Below, piece after piece: positions 51,717-61,742 of a stretch of 64,000 nucleotides of DNA (its first letter is position 1; every line of letters starts with the position of its first letter). The DNA comes from Lasiodiplodia sp. COLG20. Its lineage: Eukaryota > Ascomycota > Dothideomycetes > Botryosphaeriales > Botryosphaeriaceae. The notes under the pieces were generated by a model. That model was given only the letters and a program-made list of their open reading frames with translations. It did not search any database and was not told where the DNA came from. Location of the stretch: positions 434,001-498,000 of the forward strand of contig VNWV01000010.1 in the NCBI GenBank assembly GCA_009801085.1. The letters are read 5' to 3'. A program made the position numbers and the translations under genes.

Positions 51717-52585
51717 TCACCACCAGCCAAATGCGCCGAAGGAGCCCACCGTGTTGGACTGCTGGCCGTATCTGATCTCTTGGAATGATGGAACAGCATT
51801 TGGCTTGTAGAATCCCAAGAGCTTTTCCATATCACCTTCGTCCATCTCCACTAAGTCATCCAAGCTCCAGGTTTCGCAAACCTTAGACATCCTTTTCTGT
51901 GGTCAGCGAAATTGATCCGGTCACATCAGAACTCGCGAGGCTCACCATTGCATGCGCTTTGGACCTTCTTCTTGGCGCGACGCGATTTTCCTTAGCTTCC
52001 GCCGCAGCAGACCAACCTTCTGGATGGCGGCGCCGATATTGGGAGGCAGAGTCGCCGCAATCTGCCTCCGCACAATATTGGCCAGCCGTGGCCCGTTGCC
52101 GTTGGTGCTAACCATTATCTGCAGCGGGCCGTCGCGGTGCACGCTCCCAAAGTAGAAATCGCACTCGGGAGGCACGTCGGCAATGTTCGCCGCTATCCTC
52201 CTCTCCTTGCATAGCTTGTAGATCTGGGTCGAGGCCTCGGGATCGTCGACGGCTGTAAGGACCATGTCGACGCCGTCGAGGTCGGACGGCTCGAATTTGC
52301 GATCGACATAGTCGACCTGCTTCTGGGCGATGCGGTATGCTACTTCGTCGTTCAGGCCGTCGGCGGGCGAGACTACCGTGACCTTTGCGTCGGCATTCAG
52401 GACGTTCAGGATGCGGCCGGCAGCGACCTAGGCTTTCCGTCAATGTCAACACTGCAAGGACCGGGGGAAAAAAGTGAGCATGTGCCTACCTCGCCGCCGC
52501 CCACGACAAGGACGCGCTTGTTGCGCACCTGCCACGCAAGGATGAGCGAGCCACCGCCCTGGACCTCGGGGAAGCGAGCAGCCAT
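51717..52585 (-). CDS. MET8: Met8 siroheme synthase (precorrin-2 dehydrogenase / sirohydrochlorin ferrochelatase)
   Basis: Three exons (52585-52490, 52427-51946, 51891-51717) give 250 residues. Met8 oxidises precorrin-2 with NAD+ and inserts iron to make siroheme, the cofactor of sulfite and nitrite reductases. The NAD-binding start SLILAWQVRNKRVLVVGGGEVAAGRI is complete across the first intron. The dehydrogenase/chelatase core contains IAANIADVPPECDFYFGS with the catalytic Asp, and VSTNGNGPRLANIVRRQI. The C-terminal helical segment KRMQWMSKVCETWSLDDL is joined by the second intron and is conserved in fungal Met8. Two adjacent AGs (before 51896 and before 51891) can end the second intron; only the second keeps the frame. 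It shares an upstream region with VAC1. Confidence 0.93.
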
Positions 52586-53027
52586 GATCGAGCAATCGTG
52601 TAGTGGATAGAGCACGCGAGCGGGTTGTAGCGCGAAGAAAGCAGCTCACACATCCATGATTGATGAGATCAGCACCGGCGCTCACAAGCCACAGCCGTGG
52701 CTCCAGTCCCGGGGTCTGCCCAGACCCGCCGAAGTTGCCGCCCGCGGCGTCGGGAGAAGAGCGCGCGCTGACGCGCAATTGCGACGGCACGCAAACCAGA
52801 CCAAAGGGCGGGCCGGCGGGACCTGCAGGGGCGCGCGCGACTTGCGTGCCAGGGCGGTGGGCGGGCGAGGGTGGAATGCAGGCATAGAGCGGTGCAGAAG
52901 AGCCGCTGCGCGCGCCTCAGTGCTCCGCCGGGCTGCCACTAGTCAGGCCCCACGCCCAGCTGCACCACCACCGCCTCGCGCCCAGCATGCTGACCGCGCC
53001 CGTTGCGACTCCCTGCTCAGCACCATC
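52586..53027. other. Bidirectional promoter between MET8 and VAC1
   Basis: The start codons are about 440 bases apart and divergent. The GC-rich frame upstream of 53028 is open in phase with VAC1 but lacks conserved sequence, so I start VAC1 at 53028. Confidence 0.45.
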
Positions 53028-55124
53028 ATGACCTCGCGCCCGGGCAGGTCGCTGGGCGGCGGACGCACCTTGGGCAGCGCGAAAGCGCTGTCGCCCGCCG
53101 CCGACCCCCGTCCGCACCAACATCACCGCAACTCCAGCTTGCTATCGCCATCCGAAAGCTCCGTCTCCCTCGCCTCGCAGTCGTCCGTCTCGCCCGCCTC
53201 CACCATCGATCCCGAAAGCCTGACCGCCCGCGTGAACCTCGAACACTCGGACAATGTCGCCGCCGCCTCGGCCAGCTCGCGCCTGGTGTGCCCCATCTGC
53301 AATGAGGAGATGGTCACATTGCTCCAACTCAATCGCCATCTGGACGACCTGCACCAGGACATCGAGGAGGTCGAGCAGGACGAAATCCAGACCTGGTTCC
53401 GCACCCAGATGGTCAAGGCGAAGAAGTTCCAGCCGCTCGCCGTCCTGAACCAGAAGCTCAAAGGCCTCGATGTCTTCGAATCCAACGACTCACCCTTTCT
53501 GCCCGCCCCCGCCCAACCCTCCGCTGCCCATACCCAACAAGAAGCCGCGCGCCCGCTGGATCCAGAGGAACTGGTGACGCGCACCCACTGGCAGCGTCCG
53601 TCCTACTCCGACGCCTGCAGCGAGCCAATATGCGGGAACCGCCTCGGCGCCGCCAACGGAAGCGTCAACTGTAGGAAGTGCGGCCGCCTGTTTTGCGAGG
53701 AGCACACCATGTACCAAATGAAGCTTTCGCGATCCGCCCAGCACGAGCCGGTGCGAGGCATCTGGTGCCGCGTGTGCGAGACGTGCTACAAGTCCAGGGA
53801 AGGCTACAACGACCACAACGGCGCGGAGCGTAATCACACCGCCGCCTTCACCACTATCCGTAGAAAGCACGTCGACAAGGCTAATCTGGACATTGGTCGT
53901 CTGGAGAAGCGTCTTACCAAGCTCACACAGCTACTTGCAGATCCCCCGCCCCCTGAGCAGCAATCCGGCGCTGGAAGCCTGATTTGGCCGCTATCCAATG
54001 CCAAGGCACACCAACGCGCTTTGGAACAGTCAATAATTGCATGGGAAGATGATGCAAGCATCCTCCAGTGTCCTTTCTGCCAGCAGGAGTTCACGAGTTA
54101 TACGTTCAGGCGTCACCATTGCCGTCTATGCGGCCGTGTTGTTTGCGGTGACCCCAAGACAAGCTGCTCTATGGAGGTGGGGCTGAGCGTTGCAGCGCGT
54201 AAGTCTATCAGGAGCGGTCTGAGCAGGGCTGATACTGATCCCCTTTTAGCAGCTAACAGATCCTCAGAGAAACTCACTGGCCAAGTGAGCGTTGACGTGC
54301 GCATGTGCCGAGATTGCAAACATACTCTTTTCAGCAAAAGCGACTTTGCTCGAGAGCTTGCGGACAAGCCCCGCGACGCACGGTCATACGAGAACTTAGT
54401 GCAATTTCAACGTGGCATTCGACTACTCCTTCCGAGATTTCAGAAGCTTCTTGCTGCTTTGCAGTATGCCACGCACTGTTCAGGCCTGAGATGGCAGAGC
54501 TTCAGCTAATTGAGAAACGCCAGGGATCCCGAAAACCCTCCATCTTCCGCCCAGCTCCAAGATGCCACCAAGGTCCGGAAACGACTGATGGATGCCTTTG
54601 CCCAGTATGACACCGCCGCGCGCCGGATCCGTGACCTACCCACGGAATCTCCGACGCAAGCCCGACTGCAGAAAGCCGTGTACCAGCAAGCGTACAACTT
54701 CCTTAGCCTGCACATGCTCCCTCTGAAGTCCTTGCCAAAGATCCTCAAACACGCCTCGCCGAACGGCGCCCCTCAAGCAAAGCCCAACGGCCGCGCCAAC
54801 GGCGCCCTCGCCGCGATCAAGTACAACGACCTTGAAAGCAGCAGCGTCGCGAGCAGCAGCAGCGCCATCTCCACCATGGAAGCCGAGGAAAAGGAGCTGC
54901 GCGAGCGCCTCATCGTGCTGGAGGAGCAGAAGTTCTTCGTCCAGGAGATGATCGCCGACGCCAACCGCCGCCGCAAGTTCGACGAGGTCAGCTCGCTGGC
55001 GCAGAACGTCGAGGACTTAAGCAAGGAAATCGACCAGATCAACGGCCAGCTCAACCAGTTGGACTTCGCCGCCATCTACAGCGGCGAAATGTTCCCCCCG
55101 CCGCAACGGCAGCAGTCGAACTAA
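53028..55124 (+). CDS. VAC1: Vac1/Pep7-type FYVE protein (Rab5 effector)
   Basis: Two exons (53028-54463 and 54515-55124) give 681 residues. Vac1 binds PtdIns3P and Rab5/Vps21 and tethers Golgi-derived vesicles to endosomes, together with the syntaxin Pep12 and Vps45. The N-terminal disordered part is followed by a C2H2 finger (LVCPICNEEMVTLLQLNRHLDDLH, about 86-110), a first atypical FYVE-like zinc module (CRKCGRLFCEEH ... WCRVCETC), and a canonical FYVE domain from residue 346 (CPFCQQEF, FRRHHCRLCGRVVC, VRMCRDC). The C-terminal helical region ends with coiled coil (EAEEKELRERLIVLEEQKFFVQEMIADANRRRKF), the Rab-binding end of the family. The intron is fixed by LAALQ-NARDPENPP. Confidence 0.92.
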
Positions 55125-56505
55125 TACCAGAGCTTCCATTCCTCGCGTGGCTCTTCTAAGTGAGCCTTTTATGGTTTTTCTTGGAAACATCACTTCCCTT
55201 TCGTCGTCCTTTTTTGGGAGAACCTTGGCTTGCCCGGCAGCGGTCTGAGCAAAAGGCACGCCTTTATCCGAAATACTACCTCGTAATCCATCCATCCATC
55301 CTCCTTGCGCAAATATCGGGCCTTGCGCGCGCGCACGATTTTCCGCCTTTGCGCGGCCCCCAATTCTAGAGCTTTAACTTATTCCATCGAGTCGATCCTG
55401 GATTGATCGAAGGATACCACCCGCGTGTGTGAAACGAGAGCATCAGGGAAGAGGCGTTGGGGGAGCAATCATCATCATCATCAATCATCAGTCATCAGTT
55501 TGGTTTTTCTATTAGGCATAGCAGGAGTTTGGGGTGGGGGGCAAGTGAATTCGTCAGTTTAGGGGCTGTTTTTTTGGAAAATGATTTTTTTTTGTTCATT
55601 CCTCAATGCAGTCCTTTTTTCTTTTATACAGAGGCTGGATGCCAGTCTCTTCATCAATATGGGAATCTTCTCTTGAGACCTTCGTGATTCCTGTGCTCGC
55701 AAGACTTTGAAGAGCTTCCGCTAAGCCTGGAGAACTATCGACGCCGTCAATGTGATTATTGCGATGCAAGAACAGGCAGACCATGGATCAAATCATACAG
55801 CATACAAGTGGTTAAGGCATGTGCCATCCATGGATCTTTAAAGAAAAGACTCGTGGATACAGTCCTCTCTCGCAGCCGATGGCTAGCCTGGATTTGTTTT
55901 TTTTTTTTTGGCTCATGTCATGGGTAGTTGAAGCTATCGTCCGGACGAGAATGTCGAATTTAAAATTATACATACACGTCCGGACGATAGCTTCAACTAC
56001 CTACATATGTTAATTTTTCCAAGGCAGAGCTAGGGCATGGTTACGCTATGTTCTAGAGCCCTGCTATTCTTCGCGCTAGCCATCGGCTGCAGCACCCCTC
56101 TGTAGTGAAGAAAGGTGGGAATATCGGCGCAAAAGCCACATCTTTAGACCAAGAAACACACCGAGATCCGAAGGGACATAGTCACAGTATACCGGAAGCA
56201 AAGTAGCCAAAAACCAACCAATATAATTAGCAGTTTGAAGTCGAGTCTGATCTACGACCCTTATCTGACCAAGCCGTCTCCTATACTCAAAAAAAGGAAA
56301 AGGGCTAATGATGGCGCCAAGAGCAAGAAGAAAAGAGAATTTCGTAACCATCAATGATCGTAAAGCCCTAGCAAGAATTGCAAGAGTTCTCTCGACTCTT
56401 GCCACGTCCGAGAGACCCGAAAACCAAGCCAGCCTTTTAGACTCAACCGACCTCGGCCAATGCGAACCCACACTAAACCCAGTTCTGAAACTGATGCAGG
56501 GCAGC
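55125..56505. other. Convergent intergenic region with a foldback repeat
   Basis: This stretch lies between the stops of VAC1 and glycogen phosphorylase. It contains T-runs (near 55587-55595 and 55897-55909) and the 79-bp inverted repeat at 55923-56001. No coding evidence. Confidence 0.5.
55923..56001. repeat. 79-bp foldback: 25-bp perfect inverted repeats around a 29-nt AT-rich loop
   Basis: Arm 1 is 55923-55947 and arm 2 is 55977-56001; they are exact reverse complements. Each arm contains the self-complementary decamer CGTCCGGACG and the sequence GATAGCTTCAAC (arm 2 orientation). TA dinucleotides lie at 55925-55926 and 55998-55999, symmetric inside the arms, so a TA target duplication of a mariner/pogo-like MITE is possible. 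A solo arm with one mismatch lies at 34591-34612. Alternatively it is a hairpin in the 3' untranslated region of either neighbour. Confidence 0.9.
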
Positions 56506-59500
56506 CTAAGGCTTAGGAACCAAAGGCTCAACGTTCCAGATCGACTCCGCATATTCATCGATGCAGCGGTCACTGGAGAAGAAGCCCATGCGGGCGACGC
56601 TGGTGATGGCCTTGGTGAGCCACTCTTCCTGGTTGCGGTACGACTCGTCGATGAGGTCGTGCGTCTTGCAGTACGACGAGAAGTCATCCGAGACCAGGTA
56701 GTAGTCACCGTGGTCGACAATGCCGTTGATCAGAGCGGAGAACGAGCCAGCGTCACCGAACATTCCACTCTTGATCGCATCAAACACTGTTGCGAGCTCC
56801 GGGTCGAGCTTGTATTGGCCGTAGACGTGCGCATGGCGAAGATCCTCAACATCCTCTGCCAGGTTACCGAAGAGGAAGATGTTATTCTCACCGACCTCGC
56901 GCGTGATCTCGATCTGTTGGAGAGGATCAGTAAGCATAAATTATTGACATGGTTGGTGAGACAACTTACGTTTGCACCGTCACAAGTGCCGATGATCAGG
57001 CCACCATTCAGCACGAACTTCATGTTACTTGTACCACTAGCCTCAGTACCAGCGGTGGAGATGTGCTCGCTGATGTCGGAAGCCGGGCAGATGATCTCCG
57101 CCTTGCTGACATTGTAGTCGTCCAAGAAGATAACCTTGAGGAGATCTCCAACGTCAGGATCGGAGTTCACGACCTTTCCAACTTGGCAGATCAGGTGGAT
57201 GACGGTCTTCGCCATCCAGTAGCCGGGAGCAGCCTTGCCTCCAAAAATAGAGACACGCGGCTGGAGCTTCTGGCGCTGCTCTGGAGACATCTTCTTGATG
57301 GCAAGGTAGCGGTGAATGACGCCGAAGATGTTCAGTTGCTGACGCTTGTACTCGTGGATACGCTTCACTTGCACATCAAAAAGCGCTTTAGGGTTGACAC
57401 TGACTCCCTGAGAATCCTTGATGTACTTGGCAAGGCGGACCTTGTTTGCGTACTTGATCTCCTGGAACTCCTTGCGGAAGTCGGCATCGTCGACGAATGC
57501 CTCAATCTTGTGCAAAAGCGTGAGATCCTTCAGATACTCGTAGCCGCCAAGCTTTGAGGCAATGAGCTCCGACAGGCGAGGGTTAGCCTGGTGAAGCCAA
57601 CGACGGGGAGTAATGCCGTTGGTAACATTGGTGAACTTGTCCGGGCCGTAGATTTGTACGAAGTCCTTGAAAATGGTCGTCTTGATCAGATCCGAGTGCA
57701 GCTCGGCGACACCATTGACCTTGTGCGAACCAATGACGGCGAGATATGCCATGCGAACCATCTTGGGCTGCGACTCCTCAATGATGGACACACGTCCGAG
57801 CATGTCGCGCTCCTTCGGGAAGGTGCGCTCAACGAACTGCAAGAACTGCAGGTTGATGTCGTAGATGATCTGCAGGTGACGGGGCAGCAGGTGCTGGAAA
57901 AGCGGAACGGACCACTTCTCGAGAGCCTCGGGCAGGACGGTGTGGTTGGTGTAGCCGAAGGTCTTGCTCACGATGTTCCAAGCATCATCCCAGTCAAGAC
58001 CTTCCACATCGACGAGAATTCTCTGCAGCTCAGGAATCGCCATGGTCGGGTGCGTGTCATTGAGCTGGATGGCGACCTGGGAGGGGAAGTCCTTCCAAGC
58101 CCTCTTGGTCTTCTTGAAGCGGCGGACAATGTCATACAGAGATGCAGCACACCAGAAGTACTGCTGCTTCAAGCGAAGCTCCTTACCACGGTCCAGGCTG
58201 CCAGAGCTATTAGCAACATACGAGTCTAAGATTGGAGCGCACGTACTTGTCGTTGGGGTACAGGACGGCCGAGATGGTCTCAGCCCGCTGCTGGTCGGCA
58301 ACCGAGCTTTCATACTCTCCCGAGTTGAATTTCTGGAAGTCGAATTCACCCGAAGCTGCCTTGCTACCCCACAGACGAAGGTTGTTGGTGGTCGATGTGC
58401 TGTACCCGGGAACTATTCCTCACGTAAGCAGTTGGGTTGCACATTCACTGGCAGTGTACCTACTCGGGACGTCATAGGCCACGGCCTGCACAATTTCCCC
58501 GCCTTCCCAGACCGACTTCTGCTTACCGCTTTCGTCGCTGCTCCGCTAGTTAGCCATCATCAGAGAAGTCCGTGCATTGGTGACCTTACGTGTATTTGCG
58601 GACATGGCCGTAGAACTGGATGTCGACCGTAACATCGTGCCTACAGAACTCCCACGGGTTGAAGTCCAGCCAGTAATCGGGAACCTCGACCTGGTAGCCG
58701 TCGACGATCTCCTGCTTGAAGATACCGTAACGGTAGCGCAGACCATAACCCCAGGCGGGATAGTTCAGGGAGGCCATGCTGTCGAGGAAGCAGGCAGCTA
58801 GGCGACCGAGACCGCCATTTCCAAGAGCAGCGTCATGCTCCTGGCCGATCACGTCCTCAATGCGGAAGCCAAGATCCTCAAGGCCCTCTGTGGTGGTGTG
58901 TGGTCAGCTGGGGCGAAATGCGGAAATGGCGATCTGCTCACGCTTTGCCACATCCTTCTTGCCGACGTTGAGCATGGCATTGTCAAGTGCCCTGCCCATG
59001 AGAAATTCCAGGGAGAGATCTGCCTGCACATCAGCATCTACGCCAACAGATCTCCAGGTATGCCGCACAGTAAACTCGCTTCTGATCAGCCCAGGTCTGC
59101 TCCTGCTGCGTCTTGTTCCAGTCGAGGATCAGACGATCCCGGAAGGCCAGGGATGTGCCCGCATAGGTGGCACTGCACTGCATGAGCTCTTATCCGTGTG
59201 TCCCATGCATGGTTGAGGCCTTACAAGTCATCGCAGTTGTACAGCGAGCGGGCGAGGGTCGTCTCGATGTGGCGGATGGTCTCTCTCTGCACGGTGTCAG
59301 CGGCAGAAGCGTGCGGTAAGCAGCTGGATCAGCAAACCTCGAATTCTTCGGTTGTTTCAAAGGCCTTGGGCGTCTGCAATGATGTTCATCAGCTCCCGCG
59401 TCCCGCAAGCTCCGGATGGTGGGGGGTGCGGGGCTCACGTTCTTGGTCCATCTGCAGCGTGATCGTCAGCCCTATCCGCGCACCAGAGGGTCAATTGGGA

Positions 59501-59673
59501 CCTTACGCCTGCCTTGCCGGCTCAGGAATGGCGGCCTCGACCGCTTTGATCTCTTCTGGGCCGAAACCAGTGGCGGTTCTCTTGTGCTTTGGCCTGCTGA
59601 AGCCAGGACCAATGGGGCCCTGTAGATCAGAAAGTGGGGCACTCATCGAGGGCCGGCGCTCGCGGGTCGACAT
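56506..59673 (-). CDS. GPH1: Glycogen phosphorylase
   Basis: Eleven exons (59673-59507, 59451-59439, 59373-59338, 59286-59225, 59172-59069, 59019-58942, 58887-58590, 58537-58464, 58412-58247, 58197-56970, 56913-56506) give 877 residues, close to yeast Gph1. It releases glucose-1-phosphate from glycogen in the cytosol. Landmarks are [111 protein letters not shown], and [15 protein letters not shown] with the PLP lysine near 725. The N-terminal 60 residues are a Ser/Arg-rich regulatory extension (RERRPSMS) with phosphorylation-like context, as in yeast. Exon 2 is 13 nt, and the donor after exon 3 (GTTTGC) is weak. Confidence 0.93.
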
Positions 59674-60758
59674 GGCGGCAGTTCAATTGGCTTTGGAAGG
59701 GGGAAATTGAGAGTGAGAACAAGCAGAGAAGCAGCGGTGGCGGCAGCAGCGGGGCTTATGTAGGTGTGTAGACGTACAACGCGCGGTGGGACGCGACCAA
59801 GCTGCCAACACGCTCTGGGCTGATGCGCGGTGGACTGATGGGAAGCAGCGACCGGGGTGAGCTCCAGAGCGCGGGCCAGCACCGGGGTTAGCTGAGCGGG
59901 GAAGTGCCTTCGTCCCGGCCGCCGCACTCAACGATGCCAACGCCATTAACGCCTATCTCAAGCCACTTCCCGTGCATGAGGCTCGCGCGCATCGCTGCAT
60001 CTTCCGCCGTTCCTCATCCTGTTGTCCCCAGTGCCGACCGTCCCTGTGGGATGTCATGACATGCCGACCTCGCCGCATCGTACTACCTTACCATTTATGT
60101 ACTTGCTAAGCGCCGATGGGATCGATGATCGGTGGAGCTGCAAGCTGTGCACGTGTTTTTGCTGCTGGCAATCTCTGCGAAACTTACTTTTTGCTTCTCC
60201 GCATGCTTGATTAGCGCATGCACCCCAGAGACATGACGGATCAACGGCGCTGCGGTCGCTCTGTAGCATCGCAATTGCTTGAATCCGTACTCGTGCCGTA
60301 CCCTGCCTTGGGCTTGGAATAAGGGCTGGGATGCGTTCGTATCCCTGATAGGCGATGCTATCAACACGAGCAACCTGTTTTTCGCCTGATTCAAGCCACG
60401 GCGGGCCGGGAGTGGAGAAGGAAACGAGGCACGCGCACACACAGCAGGAAAAGTGTACAAAGGATTAGAGTTATAGAATTAGAGACACTTCGATTAGGCT
60501 GCTGTCATATGGTCGTGCTCTCCTCCATGAGCCAATCCGTAATCGCGGTTCCATTCATTACCGACCTTCCTGGGTTGAGATGGCCGTCCAAACATTAGCT
60601 GTAAGTTGCTTTTCTCCTCTGTTCCAATTCTGCAATGACATGATCAAATGCTGTGCGCGAAAGCGTACAGCTACAAAGGGGTATCTCTGAGCAGTAACCA
60701 GTCCATAAACGCCCGCTTCCAGATAATAGGGATAAGAAAATGAGGCAAGGGATGCTTT
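59674..60758. other. Intergenic between GPH1 and the cyclin gene
   Basis: This is the GPH1 upstream region and the 3' region of the cyclin gene, both on the minus strand. No coding evidence on either strand. Confidence 0.45.
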
Positions 60759-61742
60759 TCAATCCCAAGCATGATCGAGAGCCATGACACTCGGGCTCGG
60801 CTCCGGTGTCGCAACGCCCTTGAACCACGTCGCCGAGCCATGCAGCGAGAGCGGCGCTGGCCGGTTCTTTTCACCGGCCGCCGCATACGGCTCGTCAGCA
60901 ACGGCCTTAATGGCGGGAGTAGCGGCGGCGGCGGCGGCGGCGGCCTTTTGGCGGTTGCGGAGGCTCTCTCGGTGCATATCCTCGATGGCGTCGCGGATGA
61001 ACTCGAGAGTGAACGAGTGCAAGTCATAGTCCAGGTCAATGAGCATGCAGCGCTGGGTGGTGGACAGCTGCCGAGCGGAGTAGACTCCGCACGAGATGCG
61101 CTTCGCCCAGTGCTGCAGCGACACTTGGTGGTCGTCAAGGTAGGAGGTCGCGAGGGCCAGAGCAGCCAGCACCAGCAGCTCGGGGTCGGCGCAGCTCTTG
61201 ATGGGAGAGCTCAGCACGGGAGCAGCGGACATGAGAGTGGGCGAGGCAGGAGGAGAAACGGGGGCTTTTGCGGCCTCGAGGAGCGGTGAGGCGGCGGGAG
61301 TAGACTCGTTGAGGGTTAGGGCGTGCCGCCACTTTTTGGCGAAGCGCATGCTCAGAGCATCGAGGATGCACGCCGTCAGGCCGAGGATCTCGAAGGGCAG
61401 ACTGGAGCGTTCCAGATAGTCCTGGATGGTGCTGACGGACGGACGACGGCTGCAAGCGTTTGAGGGAACCATCTTGGCGAGGTGTGACGCGGGTCCTGAA
61501 TTTCGCGTCAGTATGTGCTCCAATTGCGCCAGGCCAGCCGCAGCAAACTCACCCCGCAGATCGCCCTCGTCCACCAAACGGCCAGGCAGGCTCCTGGGCG
61601 ACTCGGCCCAGGACGCGCCGGCCTGAGCAGGCGGAGGGGTGGGCAGATTGGACAGCGGCACGTAGTTTGCCAGATAGGCATCGAAATCGACCGAATCAAC
61701 AGAGCCGCGGCGGCTGCCGACGGACAGAGGTGGGCTCTCCAT
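60759..61742 (-). CDS. PHO80/Pcl-like cyclin
   Basis: Two exons (61742-61553 and 61495-60759) give 308 residues. The cyclin fold is seen from SVSTIQDYLERSSLPFEILGLTACILDAL through PELLVLAALALATSYLDDHQVSLQHWAKRISCGVYSARQLSTTQRCMLIDLDYDLHSFTLEFIRDAI, typical of cyclins that partner Pho85-type kinases in growth or nutrient signalling. The N-terminus is Ser/Pro-rich (MESPPLSVGSRRGSVDSVDFDAYLANYVPLS) with SP motifs; a Pro/Ser/Ala insert (SPPASP) splits the fold, and an alanine run follows it. The intron (61552-61496, 57 nt) is in frame and stop-free, so an unspliced form would add 19 residues. Subfamily (Pcl, Clg1 or Pho80) is not certain. Confidence 0.82.
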   Translation of the reverse strand: MESPPLSVGSRRGSVDSVDFDAYLANYVPLSNLPTPPPAQAGASWAESPRSLPGRLVDEGDLRGEFAAAGLAQLEHILTRNSGPASHLAKMVPSNACSRRPSVSTIQDYLERSSLPFEILGLTACILDALSMRFAKKWRHALTLNESTPAASPLLEAAKAPVSPPASPTLMSAAPVLSSPIKSCADPELLVLAALALATSYLDDHQVSLQHWAKRISCGVYSARQLSTTQRCMLIDLDYDLHSFTLEFIRDAIEDMHRESLRNRQKAAAAAAAATPAIKAVADEPYAAAGEKNRPAPLSLHGSATWFKGVATPEPSPSVMALDHAWD

